Assembly (NCBI RefSeq): GCF_014207095.1
Contig: NZ_JACHBG010000026.1
Span: 19,482 to 83,481 of the forward strand
Direction: 5' to 3'
From: Martinezella lusitana
GTDB taxonomy: Bacteria > Pseudomonadota > Alphaproteobacteria > Rhizobiales > Rhizobiaceae
Length of the DNA stretch: 64,000 bases
Shown here: piece after piece, positions 1 to 6,856 of the stretch
Layout of the letters: every line of letters begins with the position of its first letter
How positions within the stretch are numbered: position 1 is the stretch's first letter
Notes under the pieces: generated by a model
Databases searched by the model: none
What the model saw: the letters and a program-made list of their open reading frames with translations, nothing else
Told to the model about the DNA's origin: nothing
Program-made: the position numbers and the translations under genes

Positions 1-165
1 GTCGTCCGCCGTATTCTCGAGAATGAAGAGCTCAGGGAGAATATGGCTGATTGCCGAAGGTTGTATCAAACTGCGCAATGGCGCGTCCGCGTTGCCGCGG
101 ATCTGCTCCCAGTAGGTAAATATCTCTGTGCTCGTCTTCTGCCGCATGATGCGTGGGTGTCCCAT
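1..165 (-). CDS. PAS_5-family PAS-domain protein, C-terminally truncated by window edge
   Basis: The minus strand is open from ATG at 165 to the left edge (55 codons). The peptide contains EIFTYWEQIRG, an Ala-Pro-Leu-Arg segment and HILPELFILEN. This matches the N-terminus of the alphaproteobacterial PAS_5 family, where a 'YWxxlRG..aP.R..I.P..I...LP..FIL' pattern opens a PAS fold. The rest of the gene lies outside the window. An in-frame stop lies just upstream of the ATG, so the start is well bounded. Members are often flagellum- or PilZ-linked sensors, but nothing here shows the role. It diverges from the rhomboid gene and the candidate small RNA. Confidence 0.7.
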   Translation of the reverse strand, partial: MGHPRIMRQKTSTEIFTYWEQIRGNADAPLRSLIQPSAISHILPELFILENTADD

Positions 166-239
166 TTCAGTTCAAACTCGGGGGCGGTTTTCGCCGTCAC
201 ATCAAGCCTTGCCAGTTTCATGCCAGACCCGGGATGTTA

Positions 240-411
240 GGGTTAACTATTGGTTTCAATTGCCAATCGCGACGGCAGATGAGAGGAATAGGGCATCACT
301 TCACCAAGTGACCTTCAGCACGAACTTTCAGGGCGCAGCGCCGGCTTTGCAGGCCAATCCAGCGGAAAGACGCCCGTTTGCCGCCCGGCATCCGGGCGGC
401 TTTTTTTTTTA
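240..411 (+). ncRNA. candidate small RNA (or untranslated leader) ending in intrinsic terminator
   Basis: This gap between the divergent PAS gene and the rhomboid gene has no convincing ORF but is structured. It holds a small hairpin CACTT-CACC-AAGTG at 297-310, a GGCGC-A-GCGCC hairpin at 332-342, and a textbook terminator at 380-410. The terminator reads on the plus strand about 50 bases before the rhomboid ATG, so it must end some upstream plus-strand transcript. A small RNA is the simplest explanation. The 5' end is not defined by the sequence, and the family is not identified. Confidence 0.4.
380..411 (+). terminator. strong rho-independent terminator
   Basis: A 9-bp G/C stem (GCCGCCCGG / CCGGGCGGC) with a 3-base loop is followed by ten T residues at 401-410. 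It lies upstream of, and in the same direction as, the rhomboid gene. Confidence 0.85.
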
Positions 412-461
412 GTTTTGCTGCGCTATGTGTCGATCACATCTCAAGAAAAGCAGAGCAAGAC

Positions 462-1229
462 ATGGACGATGAACAGCTGCCGCGCCAAGAGCCGGAAGAT
501 CCGCGGCCGCAGCGCGTTCCGGCCTTCAATCTGCCGCCGGTCATCCTGGCGAGCCTCGCACTGCTGATTGCCGTCTTCGCGTTGATGAACCTGCCGTCCT
601 GGTCGGATCAGACGTTGAACTGGATCTATTTCACCTTCAGCTTCATCCCGGCCCGCTATGCCTTTCCGCTGTCGCAGCAGGGCCTTGAATGGCTTTGGAC
701 GCCCGTTACCTATTCTCTGCTGCATGGCGGCATCGAACATATCGTCTTCAACAGCCTTTGGCTGATGGTGTTCGCGGCGCCGGTCGCACGGCGCATCGGT
801 ACCGCGCGCTATGTGATTTTCTGGTTTCTCTCATCCGCCGCCTCCGCCTTCATGCATGCCGCGCTTTATTGGGGCGATCAGACCCTGCTGATCGGCGCGT
901 CCGGCGTCGTTTCGGCACTGATGGGCGCTGCGTGCCGCTTTGCCTTCCCCGCGATGGACGGGCGCCGCGTTTCGATGCGGCAGGCGCATCTCAATCCGCG
1001 GCTGAGCATTCTCGGTTCGCTGCGCAGCCGGACTGTCGTTGCCTATATCGTCATGTGGATTGCGGGTAACGCGCTCGTCGCCTTCGGCATTACACTAGTC
1101 GGCGACAGCGCGCAGCCCGTCGCCTGGGATGCCCATATCGGCGGCTTTCTTTTCGGGTTTCTGTTGTTCGCCTTGTTTGACCGCCAGCCGCGGATGGAAG
1201 AGCAAGAAGCTATACCGCTCGACGAATGA
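462..1229 (+). CDS. rhomboid family intramembrane serine protease
   Basis: Predicted 255-residue polytopic inner-membrane protein that should cleave transmembrane substrates within the bilayer. The rhomboid signature is complete: HIVFN (His93, Asn97) in the second helix, GASG with nucleophile Ser147, and the catalytic His225 in WDAHIGG near the C-terminus. The first 35 residues are a charged, Pro-rich cytoplasmic tail. The reading frame is open upstream to 378, but that part crosses the terminator, so the ATG at 462 is chosen. Substrates cannot be inferred from context. Confidence 0.9.
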   Translation: MDDEQLPRQEPEDPRPQRVPAFNLPPVILASLALLIAVFALMNLPSWSDQTLNWIYFTFSFIPARYAFPLSQQGLEWLWTPVTYSLLHGGIEHIVFNSLWLMVFAAPVARRIGTARYVIFWFLSSAASAFMHAALYWGDQTLLIGASGVVSALMGAACRFAFPAMDGRRVSMRQAHLNPRLSILGSLRSRTVVAYIVMWIAGNALVAFGITLVGDSAQPVAWDAHIGGFLFGFLLFALFDRQPRMEEQEAIPLDE

Positions 1230-1343
1230 AGCTGTTGCTTTCTTGCTGCGGCAAGCGCACCATTGTTATCCGTCGGTCGCGGGATAAAGGAGATCGACTC
1301 GACCGACGGACAAAGCGCCGGTTTGAGCTCCGGGGGTAATTTC

Positions 1344-1369
1344 GGAACATATCGGATGCTTCAAGTGTT
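1344..1369 (+). promoter_or_regulatory. possible EcfG/RpoE2-type promoter of the CBS gene
   Basis: GGAAC at 1344-1348 is followed after 19 bases by TT (1368-1369), the loose form of the general-stress sigma factor consensus (GGAAC-N18/19-TT). The -10 core reads TGTT, not CGTT, so the match is imperfect. It ends about 28 bases before the CBS ATG. Confidence 0.3.
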
Positions 1370-1397
1370 CACCATGCTTTCGAGATGGGAGGATCGA

Positions 1398-1832
1398 ATG
1401 TCAGTTTCCGTGAAGGCCATACTGGATGCCAAAGGCCGCGACGTCGTTACTGCCGGAGGCAATACGACGGTTGCCGAGGCTGCCAAACTACTCAACGAAA
1501 AGCGCATAGGCGCCATCGTCGTCGTCGGAATGAACAGCAAGATTTCCGGCATGTTTACCGAGCGCGATATCGTCAATGCCGTTGCCAAGCATGGCGCTGA
1601 ATGCCTCGACAAGCCGATCGCATCGCTGATGACGGCAAAGGTACAGCGTTGCAAGGAGGATACCACGACCGATGAGCTTATGGAGGTGATGACCTTGGGT
1701 CGCTTCCGCCACGTGCCTGTCGAAGAGAAGGGCAAGCTCACCGGCATCATCTCGATCGGCGACGTCGTCAAATGGCGTATCCGCGAAATCGAGATCGAGG
1801 CGGAGCATATTAAGGCCTATATCGCCGGGTGA
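1398..1832 (+). CDS. CBS-domain protein
   Basis: This 144-residue cytoplasmic protein consists almost entirely of two CBS domains (about residues 8-65 and 75-140). The pattern 'GAIVV.....I.GMFTERDIV' in the first and 'HVPVEEKGKLTGIISIGDVV' in the second are typical. Tandem CBS modules form a Bateman pair that binds adenine nucleotides or related ligands and regulates partner proteins. The ATG at 1398 follows GGGAGGATCG, a good ribosome binding site, so the longer frame from 1263 is not used. Stand-alone rhizobial CBS pairs are often stress-induced, and a weak EcfG-like promoter lies upstream. The ligand is unknown. Confidence 0.85.
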   Translation: MSVSVKAILDAKGRDVVTAGGNTTVAEAAKLLNEKRIGAIVVVGMNSKISGMFTERDIVNAVAKHGAECLDKPIASLMTAKVQRCKEDTTTDELMEVMTLGRFRHVPVEEKGKLTGIISIGDVVKWRIREIEIEAEHIKAYIAG

Positions 1833-1854
1833 CGAGCAGATTAGGGTCACCAGA

Positions 1855-1879
1855 GCAATCGACCCAGTGGGTCGATTGC
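1855..1879. repeat. perfect 12-bp inverted repeat
   Basis: GCAATCGACCCA and its exact complement TGGGTCGATTGC are separated by one base. It lies between the convergent CBS and patatin genes. There is no T-run, so it may be a weak bidirectional terminator, a protein site or an interspersed palindrome. Confidence 0.6.
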
Positions 1880-1988
1880 AAGGCTGAGCGACTGCAGTTT
1901 GCCGTGAAATCCCGCTCGCCGAGCGTTTGCTGGCATCTGGTCCGCTGCAGGCGAAACGGTACGATTTGCCGATGTCTCGGTTTGCGCC

Positions 1989-2948
1989 TTAGCGCGCGTA
2001 TGCTTCCTGCATACGCCGGATTTCGGTCAATCTTGCCGACGCTTCCTCATAGCCGCGTTCTATCGCTTCGCCGGCACGATGAAATTCCGAAAGACCGATG
2101 TCGCTCAGGCGCGGATGCAGCGCCAGATCAGGCGGATCACCGGCCAGTCGAGCGCGCGCTATTCTATCCTGTATGATGTTGAAGGCCTGCACCATGACAC
2201 CGGTCATGCCGAGTTTCGTTGCAGGAGTATCGTCGCGACGGACTTGATCGCCGTTCGGCGGGCCGACATTATGTTTGACCACAGCAGACCTGCCGTAGAG
2301 GTCGTAGTGCAGGTTCACGCCGATCACCAGCGGCTGCTCATAGCTGCGGCATACCGAGACCGGAACCGGGTTGACCAGCGCGCCATCGACCAGGGTTCGA
2401 CCATTGGAGCGAATGGGCTCGAAGATGCCGGGCAGGGCGTAAGAGGCACGTAGGGCCGTGATGAGGGAGCCGTTGGCGATCCAGACTTCGTGACCGGTGT
2501 TCAGTTCCGACGCGACGGCAACGAACGGGCGATCCAGATCCTCGATCGCAAGGCCTTCCAGATGTTCCTGCATGCGCTTGGTCAGCCGCATGCCGCCGAA
2601 CAGGCCGCTACCGCCTATGGTCAGATCGAGAAGGCTTGCGATGCGGCGCATAGTCAGCGAACGGGCGAAAGCTTCGAGCTCATCAAGCTTGCCTGCCAGA
2701 TAGCAACCGCCGACCAGCGCGCCGATCGACGTGCCGGCGATCATGCCGACGGCTATGCCGGCTTCGTCCAAGGCGCGCAACACGCCGATATGGGCCCAGC
2801 CGCGCGCTGCGCCGCCGCCGAGCGCCAGCGCGATCTTGACTTTCTTGGGGGGAGCCGGAGCGAGAGTAGGTGGGGAGGTATCTTGCGAGGTGCTCAAAGC
2901 GGTCGAGTTCTGTCCGCCATTGTGACGATTCAAACCCCAATTCAGCAT
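1989..2948 (-). CDS. patatin-like phospholipase (RssA/YchK type)
   Basis: A 319-residue protein with the patatin Ser-Asp dyad. It has an oxyanion loop GGGAARG (about residues 44-50), the nucleophile elbow GTSIG with Ser74, and DGA with Asp188. Patatins hydrolyse acyl esters of membrane lipids. The single-domain layout resembles the RssA-like family, whose substrates are mostly unproven. The ATG at 2948 follows GGAGGAGGC at ideal spacing, so the upstream 76 in-frame codons are rejected. Residues 10-35 are a Ser/Thr/Pro-rich linker. It lies 107 bases downstream of hisI on the same strand. Confidence 0.88.
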   Translation of the reverse strand: MLNWGLNRHNGGQNSTALSTSQDTSPPTLAPAPPKKVKIALALGGGAARGWAHIGVLRALDEAGIAVGMIAGTSIGALVGGCYLAGKLDELEAFARSLTMRRIASLLDLTIGGSGLFGGMRLTKRMQEHLEGLAIEDLDRPFVAVASELNTGHEVWIANGSLITALRASYALPGIFEPIRSNGRTLVDGALVNPVPVSVCRSYEQPLVIGVNLHYDLYGRSAVVKHNVGPPNGDQVRRDDTPATKLGMTGVMVQAFNIIQDRIARARLAGDPPDLALHPRLSDIGLSEFHRAGEAIERGYEEASARLTEIRRMQEAYAR

Positions 2949-3055
2949 TTGAAGCCTCCTCCGAGGCCCCGCGCGCCTCTTGCTAAAATACTGTCCCTTT
3001 TTCGTTTCGAAATCGTATACTGGTTGCAACCAGTTCAAGCACGTCGCCGATAGGT

Positions 3056-3505
3056 CTAGTGCTTGTAAACGTCTTCCGGATCGAAATGCAGGTGATCGTC
3101 GACCACGCTCAGCACCGGCTTTCCGTCTTCCAGCTCGACGGTGCGATAAAAGCAGGAGCGACGTCCAGTATGACACGTCGCGTCGTGTCCGGCGACCTGC
3201 ACTTTCAGCCAGATAGCATCCTGATCGCAGTCCGTACGAATTTCCGTCACCGTCTGCAGATTTCCGGAGGTTTCGCCCTTCTTCCAGAGTTTTCCGCGAG
3301 AGCGGCTGAAATAGTGCGCGGTGCCGGTCTTGATAGTCAGAGCCAAAGCCTCGGCGTTCATGTGAGCGACCATGAGGAGCTCGCCGTCATGCGCGTCGGT
3401 CACGATCGCGGTGATCAGGCCGCGATCGTCGAAGCGAGGCGTGAAATCGCCAGCATCTTCGAGTTCGGATTTGTCGTCGGAAGGCGCATTGAAAATAATG
3501 TTCAT
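3056..3505 (-). CDS. hisI: phosphoribosyl-AMP cyclohydrolase
   Basis: This enzyme opens the purine ring of phosphoribosyl-AMP, the third step of histidine biosynthesis. The 149-residue protein has the metal-binding DCDQD stretch and the zinc-binding CHTGRRSC pattern near residue 115, preceded by the SRGKLWKKGETSGN substrate loop. It is the single-function form without the HisE pyrophosphohydrolase domain, as is usual in alphaproteobacteria. No other his genes are adjacent. It lies downstream of folE on the same strand, separated by 138 bases that hold palindromes. Confidence 0.96.
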   Translation of the reverse strand: MNIIFNAPSDDKSELEDAGDFTPRFDDRGLITAIVTDAHDGELLMVAHMNAEALALTIKTGTAHYFSRSRGKLWKKGETSGNLQTVTEIRTDCDQDAIWLKVQVAGHDATCHTGRRSCFYRTVELEDGKPVLSVVDDHLHFDPEDVYKH

Positions 3506-3533
3506 TTCCGGCTATTTCCCTGAAGTCCGGTTG

Positions 3534-3581
3534 GAGCATGATGCCGAAAAGTGAGAGCGGTTTTCGGCCGACGTCATGCTC
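3534..3581. repeat. rhizobial-type intergenic palindrome
   Basis: GAGCATGA and GCCGAAAA pair with TTTTCGGC and TCATGCTC around a 10-base loop, giving a long imperfect hairpin. Near-identical GAGCATGATGCCGAAAA...TTTTCGGC...TCATGCTC elements occur repeatedly in rhizobial intergenic DNA (RIME-like mosaic elements). The family assignment is from memory. Confidence 0.6.
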
Positions 3582-3611
3582 TACTTCTTTTATTCTAGGG
3601 CGGATTCGGAA

Positions 3612-3632
3612 TTTAGGCCCACTCGGCCTAAA
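3612..3632 (-). terminator. hairpin downstream of folE
   Basis: TTTAGGCC-CACTC-GGCCTAAA is a perfect 8-bp stem 12 bases beyond the folE stop. There is only a short T/A flank, so it is a plausible but weak terminator. Confidence 0.45.
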
Positions 3633-3643
3633 ATCATCCGGCT

Positions 3644-4255
3644 CTAGCGGCCGCGGACCATCGACATGAAACGGACCTGTTCTGCTGGATCAGCCTTAAA
3701 GGCGCCGGTAAAGGTCGTCGTCAGCGTCGTTGAGCCCTGTTTCTGTACACCGCGCATCGCCATGCACATATGCTCGGCATCGATCATCACGGCAACGCCG
3801 CGCGGACGCAGCGTATCGTCGATGGCGTTGGCGATCTGCGCAGTCATGGCTTCCTGCGTCTGCAGCCTACGGCCGAAGATTTCGATGACGCGTGCGATCT
3901 TCGAAAGGCCGAGCACACGGCCGTTCGGCAGGTAGGCCACATGGGCCTTGCCGATGATCGGGACCATGTGATGTTCGCAATGCGAATAGAAGGGAATGTC
4001 GCGCACGAGGACGATGTCGTCGTAGCCGGCAACCTCTTCAAAGGTACGGCCGAGCACATCCTCGGGGTTCAGGTCATAACCGGAGAAGAGCTCGCGATAG
4101 GCCTTGGCGACGCGCGCGGGCGTGTCGAGCAGACCTTCGCGCTGCGGATCGTCACCAGCCCAGCGAAGCAAAACGCGAACTGCATCTTCTGCTTCCTTCT
4201 GCGACGGACGGTCGGATTCAACGGCTTGCGGAAAGTTCTTTACAATGGCGTCCAT
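3644..4255 (-). CDS. folE: GTP cyclohydrolase I
   Basis: Converts GTP to 7,8-dihydroneopterin triphosphate, the first step of tetrahydrofolate (and queuosine precursor) synthesis. The 203 residues contain the zinc and active-site segments CEHHMVPIIGKAHVAY and DAEHMCMAMRGV, plus the RLQTQEAMTAQI helix, all in the type IA order. Length is normal for the family. It is a single gene with hisI downstream. The region upstream is about 290 bases and holds an inverted repeat. Confidence 0.97.
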   Translation of the reverse strand: MDAIVKNFPQAVESDRPSQKEAEDAVRVLLRWAGDDPQREGLLDTPARVAKAYRELFSGYDLNPEDVLGRTFEEVAGYDDIVLVRDIPFYSHCEHHMVPIIGKAHVAYLPNGRVLGLSKIARVIEIFGRRLQTQEAMTAQIANAIDDTLRPRGVAVMIDAEHMCMAMRGVQKQGSTTLTTTFTGAFKADPAEQVRFMSMVRGR

Positions 4256-4477
4256 TACCTGTGGTTCTCCTGACCCGCTACGCGGATATCATCTTGTCGG
4301 ACTCGCCACTGGCATCCCCGAGGTACGGAGATTGTGTACCTTTGGCGGGCTCCGGGGCGTTCTGGCTGGCGGACAAGCCTGCCGTCCTGCACGGTTTCCC
4401 ATCAAACTTACAGAAGACCATTGCATTTCGTTGGTCTTCGAACGACATACATATAGTATGGCATTGTCCCTGTGAAA

Positions 4478-4506
4478 GTGTCCTAAACGGACACGCTGTG
4501 TTTTTT
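4478..4506 (+). terminator. inverted repeat followed by T-run
   Basis: GTGTCC-TAAAC-GGACAC forms a 6-bp stem, and TTTTTT starts 6 bases later at 4501. It lies in the folE/IscU-like divergent gap, so it could also be an operator. No other feature is visible in 4256-4477. Confidence 0.3.
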
Positions 4507-4546
4507 GTTACGAAACACTAACGGGTGCATCGGAGCAAAATCTGGT

Positions 4547-5008
4547 ATGGACGACATCTACAACAGCAAAATCCTGGAGTTTGCCGGCAATATCGGCCGT
4601 ATCGGCAGTCTTCCTGACGCCGATGCCAGTGCCCAGGCCCATTCCAGACTGTGCGGTTCTCGCGTAAAAATCTGGCTGAAAATGGACGGCGATGTGGTGA
4701 CGGATTTTGCCCATGACGTCAAGGCGTGTGCGCTTGGCCAGGCGTCGTCGTCGGTCATGGCGCTTCACGTGGTCGGCGCTTCGGCAGATGAAGTGCGCAA
4801 GGCCCGCGAAGACATGCTTGCCATGCTCAAGGCTGATGGCGAGGGGCCGAGCGGTCGGTTCGAAGACATGCGCTATCTGCGGCCCGTCAGGGATTACAAG
4901 GCGCGCCATGCATCGACGATGCTCACCTTCGATGCCGTTGTCGATGCGATCGGTCAGATCGAAGCGGCTCGCCAGGGCGAAAATGCCAAAGCCGCCGCGG
5001 CGGTCTGA
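4547..5008 (+). CDS. IscU/NifU-N-like iron-sulfur scaffold protein, lacking third cysteine
   Basis: A 153-residue protein of the IscU/SufU/NifU N-terminal family. Two of the three ligand-type cysteines are recognisable: RLCGSRVKIW (Cys36) and KACALGQASSSVMA (about Cys60), the latter in the usual 'CA.G.ASSS' context. Where scaffolds normally have a third Cys in 'R..C..L', this protein reads ARHASTMLTF. It therefore may not assemble a cluster in the standard way. The ATG at 4547 is chosen because the family begins with 'YN..IL'. It is followed at 14 bases by yidD. Confidence 0.8.
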   Translation: MDDIYNSKILEFAGNIGRIGSLPDADASAQAHSRLCGSRVKIWLKMDGDVVTDFAHDVKACALGQASSSVMALHVVGASADEVRKAREDMLAMLKADGEGPSGRFEDMRYLRPVRDYKARHASTMLTFDAVVDAIGQIEAARQGENAKAAAAV

Positions 5009-5022
5009 ACGGAATAGCGACG

Positions 5023-5442
5023 ATGTGCCAGTTCTGTCTCATGCAGGAAGACGAGGATGAGGGCGGCGCCGCTCCTTCAAAACCGGCGCGACGCAAGACG
5101 TCGCTATCTGGTGACAAAGTGGCAAGGTCGAGAAATTATTCCGGGCCATTCCGCAAGACGCCGGACCGGCTTTTCGGCATGGGCCTCATTCGATTGTATC
5201 AGCTCACGCTTTCCGGCTTCGTCGGCAATTCCTGCCGCCACATCCCGACCTGCTCGGAATATGGTTATGAGGCCGTCGCACGCCACGGACTTTGGGCCGG
5301 CGGCTGGATGACGCTGTTTCGGGTAGGGCGCTGCGGACCGGGTGGTACGAGCGGGCTCGATCCAGTGCCCGATGAACTCTCGCGTCGCTATCATTGGTGG
5401 ACGCCCTGGCGCTATTTCCGCCTCGGGCAGAAGGCCGCCTGA
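5023..5442 (+). CDS. yidD: membrane protein insertion efficiency factor YidD
   Basis: YidD is a small amphipathic inner-membrane-associated protein that helps the YidC insertase. The core signature is intact: LIRLYQ, CRHIPTCSEYGYEA and RCGPGGTSGLDPVP. At 139 residues it is longer than the usual 70-90 because of a charged N-terminal extension of about 45 residues containing MCQFCLMQ and acidic and basic patches. That extension could be real or reflect a later start. It is transcribed with the IscU-like gene upstream and DUF1697 gene 4 bases downstream. Confidence 0.93.
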   Translation: MCQFCLMQEDEDEGGAAPSKPARRKTSLSGDKVARSRNYSGPFRKTPDRLFGMGLIRLYQLTLSGFVGNSCRHIPTCSEYGYEAVARHGLWAGGWMTLFRVGRCGPGGTSGLDPVPDELSRRYHWWTPWRYFRLGQKAA

Positions 5443-5446
5443 CGGC

Positions 5447-5992
5447 ATGGCGGTCTATGTCGCGCTGCTCCACAGCATAGTTCTCGGCGCCGGTCGCAGG
5501 GTTGTGATGGCCGACCTCAAGGCGATGGCGGAGGAGCTTGGTTTCAAAAACACCAGAACGCTGGTAGCAACCGGCAATCTCCTTTTCGAATGTGAGAAGC
5601 AGCCGATCGCTTCTATTGAAGCGAAACTCGAGGCAGGCTTTGCCGCCACCTTCGGAAAGCATGTCGATATCATCGTGCGCGATGCCGACACATGGCTGAA
5701 GCTTGCCGAGAACAATCCTTTCCTGGATGGAATCGGCAGCGAAGTCATCGTTCGGGTGATGCGACAGCCACTCGAGCTCGAGGTTCTTGAGACGCTTGCC
5801 AGATATCGGCGCGATGAGCGCATGGCCGTTGTCGACGGCGATCTCTGGATCGATTTCGGCCTCAAGGCCAGCGAGACTAAAATGCTGCCGGCCCTGACGA
5901 CAAAGAGGCTCGGCGTCGGAACGATGCGAAACTGGAACACAGTGCGCGGTTTGGCTGAGATGGTCGGGCGCGACGAAAGAGCCAGTACTTAA
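5447..5992 (+). CDS. DUF1697 family protein
   Basis: A 181-residue cytoplasmic protein of the DUF1697 family. The start MAVYVALLHSIVLGAGRRV and the following segment (LGFKNTRTLVATGNLLFE) fit the family's 'RGINVGG...M..L......LG......Y..SGNV.F' N-terminal pattern, in a variant form. The family has a ferredoxin-like double fold and no proven biochemical role. The ATG at 5447 sits 4 bases after the yidD stop, so the two are almost certainly co-transcribed. The longer frame overlapping yidD is rejected. Confidence 0.8.
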   Translation: MAVYVALLHSIVLGAGRRVVMADLKAMAEELGFKNTRTLVATGNLLFECEKQPIASIEAKLEAGFAATFGKHVDIIVRDADTWLKLAENNPFLDGIGSEVIVRVMRQPLELEVLETLARYRRDERMAVVDGDLWIDFGLKASETKMLPALTTKRLGVGTMRNWNTVRGLAEMVGRDERAST

Positions 5993-6081
5993 AAGCCCTA
6001 GAGGTATACTTTTGCTATCATATCGATCCTGTGGTTTGGTGTTCAAACACAACCACGCGACAGATATGGGGTAGGAACGCT

Positions 6082-6723
6082 TTGGGTGAGGATATCTCAA
6101 AAGATCCCAAACAGGAGTTGCAGGCAAAAATTGCCGCTGCGAATAGGCGCGGCCAAATGCTTGTGTCTGTGTGGGGTATCTCGCTTCTTGTGACGATCGT
6201 GGCTTGGGTGCTGTTCCGCTACCAGCTGCAATCCTCTGCGTGTTATTTCCGCGACAACCCATTCTTGCGTGATCTTTGGCCGCCAAATGCTACCGCTTTG
6301 TCGCAAATGCCGAGTTTACCCTATACCGAGCGGAATCAATGCGTTTTCTTTGGAGTGAGATCGATAGCGAGCCTGACATTATTTTTAGGTCTTGCTGCTC
6401 TTTTAGCTTGGTCAGCCAAAGGTTTGCGAAATTACAGACTCAAGAAAGCATCTCTAGCACTTCCGGTTTTGCTTATAGGTTTTGCTATATTTTTGATGTG
6501 GCTGGACAAATTCGACAGTTACAACGGCCGATACGCTTGGATTGGTTTTCACCCAAATGATTCCATCGGCGCCGCAATCATCAAAAGCCTCTTTAGAATA
6601 CATCTTTATTATTTTTTGCTTTTCTCTTGGGCTCTCAGCCTCATTATCTATTTTTTACAGAAGCCTGTTCCGACTTCCCCTCATCCAGCGGATAAAGGGC
6701 CACTCGATTTGCAGGGCTCTTAA
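6082..6723 (+). CDS. hypothetical membrane protein, AT-rich
   Basis: This frame encodes a protein of about 213 residues that I do not recognise. It has four hydrophobic segments (around VSVWGISLLVTIVAWVLF, SIASLTLFLGLAALLAW, LALPVLLIGFAIFLMWL and FLLFSWALSLIIYFL), so it is probably an inner-membrane protein with its N-terminus in the cytoplasm. A polar loop with two Cys lies between the first two. TTG at 6082 is preferred because GTAGGA lies just upstream. A GTG at 6031 without a ribosome binding site would add 17 residues. Codon use is more A/T-rich than its neighbours, which suggests a recent arrival. Confidence 0.6.
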   Translation: MGEDISKDPKQELQAKIAAANRRGQMLVSVWGISLLVTIVAWVLFRYQLQSSACYFRDNPFLRDLWPPNATALSQMPSLPYTERNQCVFFGVRSIASLTLFLGLAALLAWSAKGLRNYRLKKASLALPVLLIGFAIFLMWLDKFDSYNGRYAWIGFHPNDSIGAAIIKSLFRIHLYYFLLFSWALSLIIYFLQKPVPTSPHPADKGPLDLQGS

Positions 6724-6856
6724 ACCGGCTGTCCTTTGACTAACCGGCGAAAAGCCTTTATCAGGCACCCGGTCATTGTCCGCAACGACGCGGATACATG
6801 ATCATTTCCACCAAACCACCCGCATTCGTTGGCGGGACTGGACAAGGAGAATATCG

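Noticed and set aside
140..221. upstream ATG at 221 (minus) as the start of the PAS gene, implying a frameshift
   Set aside because: It is in a different frame; the ATG at 165 gives a normal family N-terminus, so no frameshift is needed.
5204..6286. 360-codon minus-strand ORF opposite yidD and DUF1697
   Set aside because: Overlaps two supported plus-strand genes and shows no domain; Arg/Ser-rich as shadow frames usually are.
6736..6762. sigma-70 promoter TTGACT/TTTATC before thrS
   Set aside because: The spacer is only 15 bases, too short for a confident call.
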